A program made the position numbers and the translations under genes. Of a stretch of DNA of 64,000 nt, positions 37,217 to 50,768 are shown one piece after another. Source of the stretch: Fistularia commersonii (lineage: Eukaryota; Chordata; Actinopteri; Syngnathiformes; Fistulariidae); contig JBBMNZ010000003.1 in assembly GCA_037954325.1 (NCBI GenBank), positions 19,895,392-19,959,391 of the forward strand, in the 5' to 3' direction. Under the pieces are notes generated by a model, which searched no databases, was not told where the DNA came from, and worked only from the letters and a program-made list of their open reading frames with translations. Within the stretch, counting starts at the first letter, position 1, and the number at the start of each line of letters is the position of its first letter.

Positions 37217-40200
37217 CTGAAGAGGACAGTGAGGGGAAAAAAAATTGAAAGAACCCCTTAAACTTTTTGTAACATATTGCTTGAGGCACAGACCTAATTG
37301 AAATGTTACATTTATCTGTTTGTACAAAAATGTCACTCCATTCACTGCGCAGAGTATAGCTTACTTACTCTATGTTCTTGGCAGAAACGGCCAACCAGGT
37401 GCTAGCTACAGTAGTGAGGTCAACTCTTCGTGTCCGCTGGCACTCCTCTGGGCCAGGCCAGCCAAGACTTGTATAATCCTTCCAGCGACCTGCCCAAAGA
37501 GCAATTAAGAAACAATTCTTTCAGTTGATTCAAGTTTCTCCTTGAGGTTTTTCTTCATCCATGCAAATTTAATAAAATTAAGATGAGGTACCTGAGGGAC
37601 CTGGTGATGGGATAGTTGGTCCACTGATCTCTAAGACAGAGTGTCCTCCAAGTGAAGCCTCTCCATTGTCAGCTACAGTCTCAGCACCATCCATTTTGGC
37701 TTTCCGGACCCGCTTCACTTGGAACGTGATCTGATGACCAATGGAGCAAAAGATTAGATATTTCAGTAATAAATCATCCTATCAGGACAACAATGCTATA
37801 TTTCAACTGGTTCCTATGTGTTGAAAGGTGTGCGAATAGTTTGTTACCCATTCTGCTCCCTCGTCATCCTCACAATTTCCAAAACAGGGCCCTCCACCAG
37901 CACGTGCCCCCATGACACGATCGTTCTTCAACACTCGGATACCTCGTAGATCTCCTCGTTTGCCACCAACATCTAGGGCCCCTTCAAAAGCTCCCATAAG
38001 GTCTTCCTTCAGCTGCCACTCTTCTTCCTCTCCTTCAATGTCAACACCTCCAAATGATGATGCCATTTTAGCTGTTCCTGAGGATGAGTGGGAACTCTGC
38101 TGCTGTCCAGCTGCCTCACCTGACCCGTTTGTGTCCAAGACGAGCTCTGTGATAAAAGAAAAAGGTAAACTAGAATAGTGACGACCTGAAGTATTTTTGA
38201 TTAACTGAGAGCATTGGATCTATTTTGTAAAAATAATTTTGTTCAATTCTCATAGATGGAAATTTTACATTGAAATACGTTCTTGTTGTCACCAACAGAT
38301 TAGAGTTTGGGTAAGACATTTTACCAACTACCATCTTTCGTTTATGGAGCAAGTTCATGACTAAATTTATTTTTTTTAAGAACAACCATAGTCTTGGGAC
38401 TTTCTTCTTTAAATTTGTTTTATATGTTATCACAAAATCACACAAACACAAAAAATCTAACAAAGTAAATATGTAATAATTATGATTTTTATAATTGCGT
38501 AGCCATCAAAAATATTATTACATATTTATAAGTATTTAAGATCTCTTACATTTTGTAGGGTCAATACCTATGTATTCATTTAGAACAAAGTAACTTAGTC
38601 AAGTTTGCTAATTCTATGACATCAGCTTACAGGATGTTTGTTTCATTTGATTCGTTTGCATCTGTTATAACACTCGGTTTTATACTTGGCTATAACATTT
38701 CCATCAGTTTCAAAATAATACACACAACCGTTACACCATAGCTGTCAAAATGGAAACACTTGTTTGGCCCCTGAAGGGAACCAAACTCAAGAAAAATCTT
38801 TACCAAAAATCAGTGTCATTCATGAATGACAGCAAGCCAATCTTCATAATTAATGACACCAACAGATATATATTAGCTATGGTCCCAGAAGACTTCTCCA
38901 ATAAAGCTCTTTGAAAACTGAGTCATCCACAACAGAATCCACCCATAGTACAAGGTTGTTTCCAGTCATCTTTATAATTCCCCCAACTCCTTTTGGAGTT
39001 GTTCCTCAAAATGGTGTGCAAAAGATGTGTCACAACTACTGTGTACTGTGCACTGCTTGCTTGGGGATATCTGACCGAAAAATGTGATCAGCTTTTCAAC
39101 ATATTAACACATCAATAACTGATGAATGATTCCATGGAGTCCTAATGCCACAAGCATCTGTTCATTTTGACTTTTATACTGGACAACATCCTGCTTTGTA
39201 TGCTTGAAGTATATGCTGGTGTACAGACCTCTGGTCCATGTTCCATATGCAACATAACAATGCTTTCAATGCAGATCTGTTTCATGACTCTGTTCTCTAG
39301 ACTTGTTTCAAAATCAAACAAACAATGTTGCTTCATCACGCTTTAGTTTCGGGTCATACTGTTTGTACTGTACTGTTTGATGAGCTCTTTGAGTTTCTTA
39401 TTGTACTTCACATTTCTAGTATTGCAGTGAAATGGGAAAATGGGAAAATACTTCTCTAGAATCTAGCTTGGTAGAGTAAAATTCTTTGTCTTTTGTGAGA
39501 ACTTCTGGAGAAACATATTTAATTAATCTGCGAAAGAAAGAAGTGTTGAAGGGCCGGGTTTTTGAATAAGCTTACTGACAACATATTTTTTCTCAATCTT
39601 AGGTTTTAGGAATTCCACATTGTTCTCTTTTGAAACACCTAGTTTCTGATCCCGTTCCCTCTTGCTATATAATGTTAAAAGCTTTGATTTCAATGGAATA
39701 TATTACCAGTTTTCTTTAATCATCTGCATTAGATTGCATATATCAAGCTGGCTTTCATGTAATCTGATTGAATGGACAATCAGAGAGGCAAATAATATCA
39801 CTATGAAGAGGAAAATCTTCCCAAAAAATAACGGACTCCTCAATTAGCCACCTGAGTTTATTAATGACATGCTTTAATAATACTAGATGTCAAAAAGCGA
39901 ACACATTGTAAGCAACTACAAAGTAAGACTGTGTTGCTGATGATACAGTTTTTCAATCTATTTTAACCATAAATAGTCTATATATTCAAATAACTGTAAT
40001 GGTTTTTTTTTTGTATTGTTGTGTATATTTTTTCCAGATGACAGCTATGTGGAAATTAGGCTAACATTCCACTCACTGAACTAAAAAACAAACGGGAAAA
40101 AATATCACGGGGCTAACCGCATTAAAAATACCATTAATTTTGAGTAAAAGATTTTTTTCCAGGTCACATGTTTCACAATTCAAAAACTGGTAATTCCAGG

Positions 40201-43200
40201 AGATTACTTTAAATGTTTTACTACTTCCAGTTCTTACTTTCAAAGAGCAAGGAGTCTTCCATGGATGGAATTGCTGATGGGTCCTGCTTGTCTTCAATGG
40301 TCTCCCATTCTTCCAACTGCACACCGAGGTCCTCCTCAGCCATGCAGGCTGCACCTTCTGGATCAACACATGTTAAAGCTATATTCATTACTCAAAACCT
40401 TGGCAGATCAATGAATCTACAGAATTAAGCTATCAAGTGGCACTGAGAATAATAATGAATGATCAGTGATGTGACAAGCGCAGAGGTAAACATTTCCAAA
40501 AACTAACCTGTGTACTTTGCATTTAAGACTAATATTTATTTGATGGTGGAGATATAAATCTCTGATGTGGGAGGAACGACAACCTCCATTAAAGAAGAAT
40601 TTAATGATAGATTTTCTGTATTTTCAACCTTTGCCTTAGTTGTAGGTGGGTGTGTGTGTGAGCTTACAAGTTCCTGTGCTACCACAAGTACTCTGTGTGC
40701 TTTATGGGAGCAATATTTAGCTTTAGAGCGCAAATAAAGACCCTTCTAAATTTGGCATCAGCTATTTTCTGCTGCTTAAATTATTGAGTGGCAAAATGTC
40801 TCCACTTCAAAGCACTTTTCACTTCACTCCCACAGATATGAATAAAATAGTAGGGTGCTCTGTCTCTGTTCACATCAGAACCACAACATACCACTTGCAC
40901 TTGACAGATGTAATTCTAAATTGATTTTTACAATTACCTAACTTGTACGATGTAAGAAATCAAAATCTTTGTCAGCCCTCAATTTCAAAATTAGTCAAAG
41001 GTCATTTAGCCTCTGTGTTTCACTAAATATTCAGTTTTAATGCATGCAGCTAATTTAAACAGAGGTTTAGTCTATTATACTGTATAAAGTAAAAGAATTA
41101 TCAGCAAATGAATGCAGTAACAAAATACAGCGATTGGAGGCAAGGTTCCCTGAAAAATGCTGGTATAATGTACAGCTAACAAACATAAAATTTCCTTGTT
41201 TGCAGTTTTATTTGAGAAACACATCTGATTACATATGTCCACACAACACGCTTATTTTGGATATCTTTGCACTTCCAGTGCATAGTCGCACTTGGTGCAA
41301 CTAAAAATGTGGTTGCGGGTACATGCTGAATGAAGGAAACAAAATGACAGAATTTGCTTCTGACAGGTGTTTCTTGCAGTCCTCAGGTTTCTGTGAGTTG
41401 TATTGGTATAATCAAATTGCTGTTGGTAGCATTGAATTTAATTTGTTCTATCAAAATTAAAATTTCAGGCATTTTAGTTGTAAGATTTGGTGAGAAGTCA
41501 GTGTTTGACAAGTTTTGGTTTTATTAGACTATCAAATTCTCGGATGTACATAATTTGCTCTCTATCAACATCTTGGAGCATCACATTTCAGATGCATGCA
41601 AAGATAACATTTTAAACTGGAGTACTGAAAGATATACTTCTAATACAAACCTACTAGCAGTACCTTTTGCTTGCTCTAAGCGATCTCAGGCAAAACTGTT
41701 CTCAGTTCTACTACCTCAGTGGTGGAACAAACTTCCAGAAGCAACAAGACTAGCATCATCTATCTCAACCTTCAAGAGACAGGTAAAAACTGCCCCAGAT
41801 CAGGTTAGGCAGCAAGTTAGGCTATGCAGTGTGTGTGTGTACGTCTGTGTATGTCTTTGTCAAAAAAGAAAAAAAAGAAAACCTCACTAACCTAAGCTTA
41901 CTGTTCTGTATATTTCCTGTGCATCGTGTATTTGCAAGTGTATTTGCAGTCCCTATGTCCTCTATTGTAAGTCGCTTTGGATAAAAGCGTCTGCCAAATG
42001 CAATGTAATGTAATGTAATATATACTAATATCAAGTAAGTTACTCACGAGAGCAGGATGGTCGGTGTGAAAGATTGTACAGGAAGGGGTAAAATTGCAGA
42101 CAACGCAGCAGTGGTATGCTGTTGCGACACTGATCACAGCCAGACAGGGAGGAGAAGGAAGCAGAAGAGGAAACAGCAGTCATCAGGATGTGGCGGAACA
42201 AGGCCAAGGCACCTGTCACATTGCCTTGGGCCAACTGCAAGCTCACCAGGCTCAGCAGGGTATGGGGCTAAAGCAAGACGAAAAAAAAGGGATAACTGTA
42301 CTGTGATAACTGTATAAGTGAAATATCATTTCACTCATTCATTTCAGTGCATACACAAGTTGTAATAGTTAATAAGACTACAAAAAGGCTACCATATCAT
42401 TACCTCTGATGCATTGAGAGCCAAGGATTGGTCTATCAAGGTCTGTGAGTAGATGGTTAAGCCATGGTGGAGAAGAAGATTAGCAGAGTTGGTAAGGGGC
42501 AGCTGATGGTAGGAGGGTGGGGCTGAGATCAAAACTTGGCGCAGGCACTGCAGGGCATGGCTGCCATTGCCTTTGGCCCGCCAGAATAAAGATGCCTCAT
42601 TGTAGACTTGCCAGTTGGGGACAGATGCCTCCAAATACAAATAAATTCCTGTTAGATTAGTTCATGATGGAATCTGACTGACACATCCACCAATTGTGTG
42701 TGTGCGTGTGGGGTGGGGTGGGTTGGGGGCTTTGCATGTATTGTGCTGTTTCAAATCCCAGAGAAACATATGTATAGCAAAATGGCAATCAAACTATGTG
42801 ATACTGTATTGATAACATTGCAATATTATGCCGCATGAACAGCAGAAACATTAAGTAGTTGATGATGATGATCATAATAATAATAAGTAAGAACTCACTT
42901 GTTTCATAGCTTGAGCTATTCTGGAACCGATTTCATCCAAAGTCCATCCTCCACTGCGTACCCGCAGTATCTGCACACATAAAGGCATGTTTAGGTTTGG
43001 GTAAACCTACATAGCCACAGTCATTTCTCATAAAGATTTTACAACTTCTTACTCTTGCACATACTTGAATTATAAAAAGCACTCAAAATGACAGGCAAAT
43101 ACCTGTGCAGCGAAGGGGTCTGGAAGCTCCTTTTCTTCAAGTTTCCAGTCTAGTGATGGAGGCAGGAGGGCTGGGTGTGGCTGGGGTACAAGTCCACAAT

Positions 43201-45941
43201 CTGGAAGGCTAACTGTCTGGGGAGGGCTGCTACTCTCATAAAGGAGAGCTGCCACTGAGCTGAGTACAGATAATTAGATTACTGTCAATACAATTCGTTT
43301 TCTGGTAACGTGAAGGCACATGCCCATCTCATCTTAGCTTCAAAACAGTTTCAGAGGAGTTTTGTCAATCTGGGGAATTTTGTCACCACGTGAAAAGTTT
43401 TTATACTTCAACAATGTATTAGCGCTATATCACCATTCAGGAATAATAATTACCTGAGGCCCTGCATTTCAGGTGAAAGGTAGTATGTTGGCAACAGGTG
43501 TGCAGGTGGAATACTTGGATACTCATTGGCACAGTCATTCCTCTGAGGCCACAACATCCTTTGCATGTCCTACAGCGAAATGAAAAAGGAAAAAAAACAA
43601 ACGAAAAAAAACAAACTTATTTTCTAAAAAGAATCCCCCTTCAAAAAATACCATTATGACAAATATCAAATTTCACTCTTGAAAAAAAGGTTTGTGGATT
43701 ACTTAATACTTATAAATCAATGTCCATATTTTTCACAAAACTCTGCAGAACTATTAACAATACCTATCTCCTAATTTTTGAGGTTTCCCTTCTAAAAAAA
43801 CAACTGAATCAGGAATTTTACCGAAGTAGAATTAATTAGTTTGACCAGTGTGGTCATAAAAATGGACACAGCATGCATTAGTACTTCAGAGATGTCCACT
43901 CATTCTAGATTGAACTATGCACCATGCATTCATCAACGTGCCTTCAAAATAAGGTTTTCATCAATTGTAGTTCTCAGTCTTGCCTGTGTGTAATCATGAT
44001 TGGTGCCCCACAGGGCAGTGACAGGGTCTTTGTCTCCAGACACAGAAGGGTGGATTTGAGGATTCTCTGTTGTCAGGTTTGAATTGCGTTCTGAAACCAG
44101 TGCCACGCTGGATGCAACTGATACCTCTTCCCCAAACTGTAAAAGGTAAAACAAGATATTTGAGTCTACAGAATATGTCGAAATGAATATGATTAAGAAT
44201 TGCTGAAAATATCAAATGCCTTTTATTTGACCCCACTAAGGTATTGTCATCGCTATACAGGTGTCTGTGAAGGTTTTTAGTCACCTGACCATTGTAAAGT
44301 CTCTTCCTAGCAAATGGACTTTCTATTTGGGAAGTTTCAAATATTTAACTGCTAGAGATGGGGTACTCTGGGTCAATTATGGTTTGTTATGATAACGTGT
44401 ATATTGTTGGGAAACAAAAAATTGTACAGGTCATCTGATTAAGGATATGAATGCTAAGGGTTTGCTAAGGGTTTGTATGCTAATATGAACATACTGGGAC
44501 TGGCACTGGTCATTTTCATGCTAAGATACTTGGGATTTAGATACCGTGGCTGCCTTTAACTTTATATATTTGCAAAAAAGCCATGAAAAATACCACCTAG
44601 GCCCTGATAAACATCAGTGACAATGTCATATCTACAAGACTTACTTGGACATAGTGGACATGTTCAAAGAGATCACCACGGTGATAACGCACCGGGAGAT
44701 CAAAGGGGCAGTAAAGGCTGCGCTGCTGTTGGCCCAGAAGACACATCTGATGGTTTCCTGAAGTGCACATGGCACACAATATTCAGTGTTTCTTAATATA
44801 ATAAGCAAGAGTATTAATGCCAGATGATCCTGTCTAAAGTGTATTCAAAAATATAATAAGTAATGTAATAAGCTTATTACACAAATCTATTCCAGCATGG
44901 CAACGAAAGGCCAATGCAGATTGATTGAACTTTATAATTATAGCTACACGTTATACATACAGAAGACGAAATAATAAAGAAATAGATATTGAGACACCAA
45001 AATTATGATTGTATGGCATTTTACCAAGTTGGGCTTCCTTGGCCATCTGTGTTTCATGGATAATGTTGCGCAGGATCTGCTCTTCCTGCAGCAGTTTGTG
45101 TTTTTCCAGTGCCTCCTGCTGGCGAAGGTAGTGGTCATGTTGCTTCTGGTATTCTTTCAATTCATTCAGGGTCCGCTGCAGGGATCTACGTAAAAGGGAA
45201 AATGAAAAAGGAAAACTACATGACAGCTCCAAGAGACCAATAGTAGGGTAACACAGCCAGCCATTAAAAACAATGACAATTCCTGTTTGCAACAGGTAGT
45301 GGGAATTTTCAGACAGAGCCTTATACTCATTTCAGCCAAAGCCTTTTGTAAAGAAAAATAAAATACACAATCATAATAAAAATAGTCAAAAACTAGTTTA
45401 GAAGCCTTGATAGAACACAATATTCAATAATTTAGATGTAATAAGCTGAAATGTGAAAGCGAAAAATAGCAGAAGAAAAGCATAACTGTTTTTTAAAAGC
45501 TCAACTTATGGCATTCGGTGAACCACTCTGAGGAGTGGCCCAGCAATTCCTCAGACCTAAATCCAAGAGAACTCTTTGGATGGAGCTGTAGCTCTGTGTT
45601 GCTCATCGACAGCCCTGAAACCTGAGAGATCTAGAAAAGATCTGTATGGAGGAGTGGGGCAAAATCCCTGCTGCAGTGCGTGGAAATCTGATGAAAACCT
45701 ACAAGAACTGTTTGGCCTCTGTCATTGTTAACAAAGGCTCCTGTACCAAATATTAAAATTATTTGACACAAGGGATCAAATACTTATTTGACCCTGTAAT
45801 TTACAAATAAACTATTTAAAATAATCATACGTGTTTGTTTTTTTTTTACATTTTTTTTTAGATATGTATATTTATGTATGTATGTATACACACACACATG
45901 TATATATACACATACATTTATATGTATATATAAGTGTATAT

Positions 45942-45977
<36 letters not shown>

Positions 45978-47314
45978 GTAAATATACACACACATATGTA
46001 GAGATAGAGAGACAGAGAGAGAAGGTTTTTTTTTGTCAATAAAAATCCCTTTATCTTTAGAATGTTGGGTTTTGTATAAATGTGGATGTGGGAGCAACAA
46101 AACAAAATGACTGCGGAGGCAGACAAATGTTTGTCTACCTGTGCTGGGCTTCTAGACGCTGCTCGAGCTTCTGCTGACAGAGCACAGCGTGCTTCCTCCT
46201 CAGGGCCTGCTCAAAACCTGGATGAGCCTGTAGTGCCTGCTCATAGCACAACACAGAGTGGTTGTATTCCCCAAGCATCTGGTCGGGAAAAGAGGAGAAA
46301 CAAAAAGACCATGACAACAATGGGTTGATGACTTTCAAAATATGTGAATATCATTAAATTAACATTCAATGCTACAAATTTCAAATACAGTAATTAATTT
46401 TTGAGTACTTTAATAGTATTACTAAATTTGCATTAAAATACCAACTGTGATGGGGCTTATATTATAAATTAAAACTGTCCTTACAGTTCATCATTTGTCT
46501 CAACTGGACAAACTGATGATTTGCACCGACAATCAAAGACAAGGAATACTGAATGAAACAGATATGTAACAAAAAAGTTAAAATGAACGCATCCCCCCTT
46601 CTGATAAATTTGTGTTGATACATGTGTGCATATTTGCAAATCAGGCTCAGCAAACTTTTGATCAAGGTATGATTTAAAGCAAAGATGTTAAGTTTTAATG
46701 GAAATGGTTCTGAAGAAGCACAAATATTGGTTCATTTTATAGCCTTTTATTTTCAGCAGCTTGCTTTGTGGCTATCTGAAAGGGGAAAGAGCACCAAAAC
46801 AATACTTTTAGCAATAAACTGGTGTTATGATAAAATTATATCTTATGTTTTACATGTTGTTTTCCTTTTTCCCCCCATAGATATGATTAGATCTGCTTAA
46901 CAATTTCTTTTGAACTTACAGCATAAATGTTGCCGAGAGTATAATGGCTGGTAAAGAGATCAGACGTAAGGTCCAGGGCAGCATGGGCTAGAATAGCAGC
47001 ATCTGCTGAGAAATGGGCACGGTGAAGGATGTTGGCCATGTTAACCAGTGCTACATCCTTGTGCTCCCTATAGTGTGAGAAACAGGACAAAAGACGGAAT
47101 GATTGTAGGAGTCTCGACAAAAAAAAAAATCTCATCAAATAAATAGTACGCAATTGCATTGACCTTCTGATCAGTACCTTGGGGAGAAGTGCAAGGCACG
47201 CACCACACAGTCAACAGCTCTTTGAGGTTCATTTTTCATGCGCCAATAAAAAGAAGCCATATTGTACAGCACCCAGGATGAAGAATTCTGGCACGCACGC
47301 GTGTGCACACGCGC

Positions 47315-47359
<45 letters not shown>

Positions 47360-50300
47360 TAGTGGGATAATAGCCAATTATCAAAGGCATACATGTATAT
47401 ATTATAAACAATTAATTTGTCTAATTATACACAGAAAGCATAAATATAATCATTTAATCACTCTTCACAGCTGTATTACATTAGCTTTTCAACAAACCTA
47501 GTATTGGCCAAAGACATATCTGCAGAAATTGAATGAATTGATTTTAAGGCTCTTGATAAATTGACAAAAAAAGGTGAATATTTGTTTCTTTCTTTCTTCA
47601 TTTACTTGAATGTTGCTCCAAATATTTCTTGTAGTATCTCCCCACTAAGATGTATTTTATTGATTTTCTCTATTACTGCCAAACATTGTTATTGTATTGG
47701 TATTATTTGTATTGGTAACCTAACAATGTTAGGAGCTGCAAAATAGATATAATTGTGGTGTCATTAATGACTGACAAAAGTTAATACAAGTATTTGTAGG
47801 AAAAACATGCATGTGCTCAAACTCACAAATTAATAATGCATGCCTGCTTCCAGAAAGACAGAATTAGAAAAAAAAACAGTTGACTAAAAAATTGACTAAA
47901 AAAATGTCATTAAATTTTCCATTACAATTAGATTTCACTTTACCTTTTTTTTCAAGGGAAACCAAATGATGTTAGAAAAAGAACTAAAGAAAATCCAGAG
48001 AACATACCTTCAGCAATCCTTCATGGATGCGATGTCCGACCACATCAATGCTGCGGCCAAGTTTATGAGACAATGAACTAAAAATGGGGTCCTCCTTGGA
48101 TAACAGTGGAGAGGTAAGGTTTGCCCTCTCTTGCACTCCCTGAGAACAACATAGCCAAAATGCTTATTTGTATTTTCAACTAATATTAATGGACTTCTGG
48201 GTAATAAAAAATTTTTAAAATACATTAGAGACAATTAAAAACTTCTGATTTACAGATGGAATTGTCTGAAAAACCAAATTAAAATAATCTCAAGTTCTTG
48301 TGGCCACAAACTTGTAAAGTTCTATACTAGTGGTTGATGACGACTTAATAATGTTTTGAGTGAAAATGAATGCTGACGAGCATTTGTACAAGACACAAAA
48401 GAACCATGATTAGGCATGCCTAAACAATTAAACAATGGGATGTAAGGCACTTTGGGTCTAGTTGCTATCAACAAAACAATGCCAGCTGATATCTTGAGAG
48501 TAAATGTAGGAAATATAATCCTCAAGCTTTTGGTTGACACAGATATTAACACCTGTAAAATTTAGATGATGGTATCTCTGAAGTACTTGACTTACCCTGA
48601 GATGTTGGAAGGCATGGATACTATATGGTAATTCAAAAACTCTGGTGCATTCAGGCTTTTCTAGATCTGGCGGCAGAGCTGACAGAGAATCCACATAGTC
48701 TTCAGGGCTGCAAAACCACAGGAAAAATAGGTTGTATGTTCATGACTAAATTATAATTGCAAATAATCACAAGCAGAAAAGTGTGATGTAAAAAAAAAAA
48801 AAACAAAACCTCTGAATTTCAAACAATTAATTGAAATGTTAGTCTAACACATTTGATCCTTCGGTTGGAATCGATAAACAAAACCAAGAGTATCCTCTTT
48901 TAAGCCGCAAAATTATTTTGGTCGGAATGGCCCTGTAATCAATTGAAACATTTAATTTTGTGTAATCATCAAGCTTAGCAAGCAGTGAGAGCTAAGGAAT
49001 TCTGAAAGTCACAATGTCACCTCTCAAGAAGCAAACGACATTGGACTTTAGCAACCTTTCACAGTTATGAATGGAAAAAGAAACAATATTATCTCCATAC
49101 ATTTCAATTGCTGCGAAGATGGCACCCACTGCCATTTCTGTCAAACTAGCAGCTAAGTGTGTTTATAAACATATCTTTCATGGTATTAGGGACATACAGA
49201 GAGAAAGCTAAAATATTCCAGTGACACTTTTTCCCTGCTGATACCTTGGAAGTAAAGAATAAAGAAAAATGACATGAATAAGAACACTAAGGAACAATAA
49301 GTCAAACATATATGCTTTATGGTAAATAAGACACCACTACTTCAATTATACTAGATTATTATATCAGTCCTTGCAAAATCCTACTTACATGTTGGACAAG
49401 GACGGAGAGAACATGACATTACTTTGACAGAAACACATGCGGTGAGGCAATTTGCTTTTCTATATTCCAATAATTACCTTATGTCTTTACTTTCTAAAGA
49501 GATATAAGTGCTATCATACAGGTCCAAATCACCCAGGGGGACCTTAGCCATGACACAATCTGCATCCTCTTTGTAGTGTCGCTGCTCCAGTCCTGTGTCC
49601 CTGTCTTCATTCTCTTCGATGTGTATTTTCTGTGCCACTAGCTGCTTCTGTGCAACAATTATTGAGAACAACACATCAGTGTGGTTGGATAGGCACAAGC
49701 AGTGGGAAGTTATCAGAATAACAATGGGATATTACATTGCCATGAAGATTACATTAGCATACACAAGATGTTAAAAAATGCAAGAAGTGATGGAAGGAAA
49801 GAAAACATATCCTTTATGTCAGAAAACCAAGATAAATCTTTCATGAAAAAATTAGCTTGGACTTAAGAGAATGAGACTATCATTTTGAGGACCATGATCA
49901 GGTTTAATAATAGGAAATATTTACAGACAATACTGTCGAAGTAAAGGTCACACACCTCCAATTTCTTGAGGTAGTTAACGCGAGTCTCTTGCCTCATAAA
50001 AATCACCACGTCATGTGGATGTTTCAGGTTCAAAGGTGAATCAACCTGAAAAAAGGGATAGCAGAGATCGCACATACGGGAAAACGAACAGAGGCATCTT
50101 CATAAAAACAAAGCTCAATAAATAGACACACACATTTTTGAATTTTAACCGTAAATGCGAAGTCAGTTGTTAAGTTCAATTACAGATGTGCAAACTCACT
50201 CAACCATTCGGCCTGTCACATGCAAATAAGATTTGTCCTTCAAATGACGTTTAATGACATTTGGTGCCAACAAACACAATTGCTATAGGCAAGGATCCAG

Positions 50301-50768
50301 TGACATTGACCCAGAGTGTTTTGGTTATCATGACCTCGAAAACTAACGTTTTCCTCGATGCATGTGTTAAGTGAGCAGCCGTAAGCTAATGCTTAGCAAA
50401 ATTTAACGAATTTAAATGCGTTATATTTCTATGTATACCCGTTCCGACACGCTAATGTCTGTCAGGGAGTGCACGAAACCTAATACAATCCCAATTTCAC
50501 CCCTTACGGCAAAATGTTACCGTGAATTAGAGGAAAATAGCATGCAAGCTAGCCACCTAATGGAATCGTTAGCGACTCAATGAGCTAACTGTCATACTTG
50601 TTGTTGAATTTTCCCGTCCTCTGTGACAACCCAGTGTGTCGTGGCTCCCCCGGAGTCAACTAATAGTATGCAGAGAATGATGAAAAGCTTCCCCTGAAAT
50701 GACGTTCTTCTTGAGCAGTTGACGCGACAAGGCAAAGACTCCGGACAGATTTTCCTGATGTCCGCCAT
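35005..50768 (-). CDS. ttc17: tetratricopeptide repeat protein 17, complete, 25 coding exons
   Basis: Encodes 1202 aa (human about 1141). TTC17 is known as a TPR protein that supports actin polymerisation and primary cilium formation with C2CD5. All 25 exons join in phase; coordinates are in the three block entries. Order along the protein: a hydrophobic N-terminal segment, a first TPR cluster (about 226-345), a Lys/Gln/Glu-rich coiled coil (about 345-410), a variable linker, a second TPR cluster (about 616-745), an acidic Ser/Gly-rich linker (about 765-990), and a C-terminal TPR cluster (about 1043-1180). The ATG at 50766-50768 sits in aaaATGGCGG. Introns 11 and 23 use GC donors. Upstream, traf6 diverges from a shared promoter; downstream lie mir-129-2 and hsd17b12 on the same strand. 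Confidence 0.95.
37369..44136 (-). CDS. ttc17: ttc17 exons 11-20: linkers and second TPR cluster
   Basis: Exons: 43984-44136, 43454-43569, 43103-43259, 42899-42970, 42404-42628, 42048-42267, 40238-40357, 37848-38146, 37592-37730, 37369-37489. Exons 15-16 carry the conserved TPR unit (YNEASLFWRAKGNGSHALQC) and the CLQFYPFLYN motif. Exons 17-18 are acidic and diverge most from human, so their boundaries rest mainly on phase and splice sites. Exon 20 has DYTSLGWPGPEECQ, followed by ...VDLTTVASTWLAVSAKN. Exon 11 ends in CAG followed by GCAAGA, a GC donor. Confidence 0.88.
41555..42021 (+). mobile_element. L2-like LINE 3' end in ttc17 intron 16
   Basis: The plus strand encodes the typical end of an L2/Rex-type LINE (LLPQWWNKLPEATRLASSIS.FKRQVKT) and finishes with the widespread fish 3' tail 'taagtcgctttggataaaag' and (AATGT)n. 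It is antisense to ttc17 and ends about 27 bp from the exon 16 donor. Confidence 0.8.
44645..50768 (-). CDS. ttc17: ttc17 exons 1-10: N terminus, first TPR cluster and coiled coil
   Basis: Exons: 50598-50768, 49956-50045, 49478-49647, 48596-48707, 48008-48139, 47178-47287, 46920-47067, 46139-46278, 45025-45185, 44645-44757. Residues 28-37 (LFIILCILLV) form a signal-peptide or anchor-like core just before the conserved THWVVTEDG. Exons 6-8 encode TPR units such as SWVLYNMASFYWRMKNEP and YNHSVLCYEQALQAHPGFEQ. Exon 9 is coiled-coil-like (LNELKEYQKQHDHYLRQQ). The exon 6 acceptor is preceded by a TG microsatellite instead of an ordinary polypyrimidine tract. Confidence 0.93.
45519..45800 (+). pseudogene. 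Tc1-like transposase 3' fragment in ttc17 intron 8
   Basis: Encodes remnants of the DDE transposase C terminus (EEWPSNSSDLNPRELFG, matching the WP..S.DLNPIE motif) with in-frame stops, then the 3' end 'caaatacttatttgaccctg' of a fish Tc1 element. The 5' part and left inverted repeat are missing. Confidence 0.8.
45880..46020. repeat. mixed AT/CA/GA simple repeats
   Basis: Short (CA)n, (TA)n and (GA)n tracts in ttc17 intron 8, about 120 bp below the exon 8 donor. Confidence 0.85.
47291..47357. repeat. (CA)n/(CG) tract abutting the ttc17 exon 6 acceptor
   Basis: About 67 bp of alternating purine-pyrimidine sequence that starts only 3 nt from the exon 6 acceptor AG. In transcript sense it is a UG repeat. 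Confidence 0.93.
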
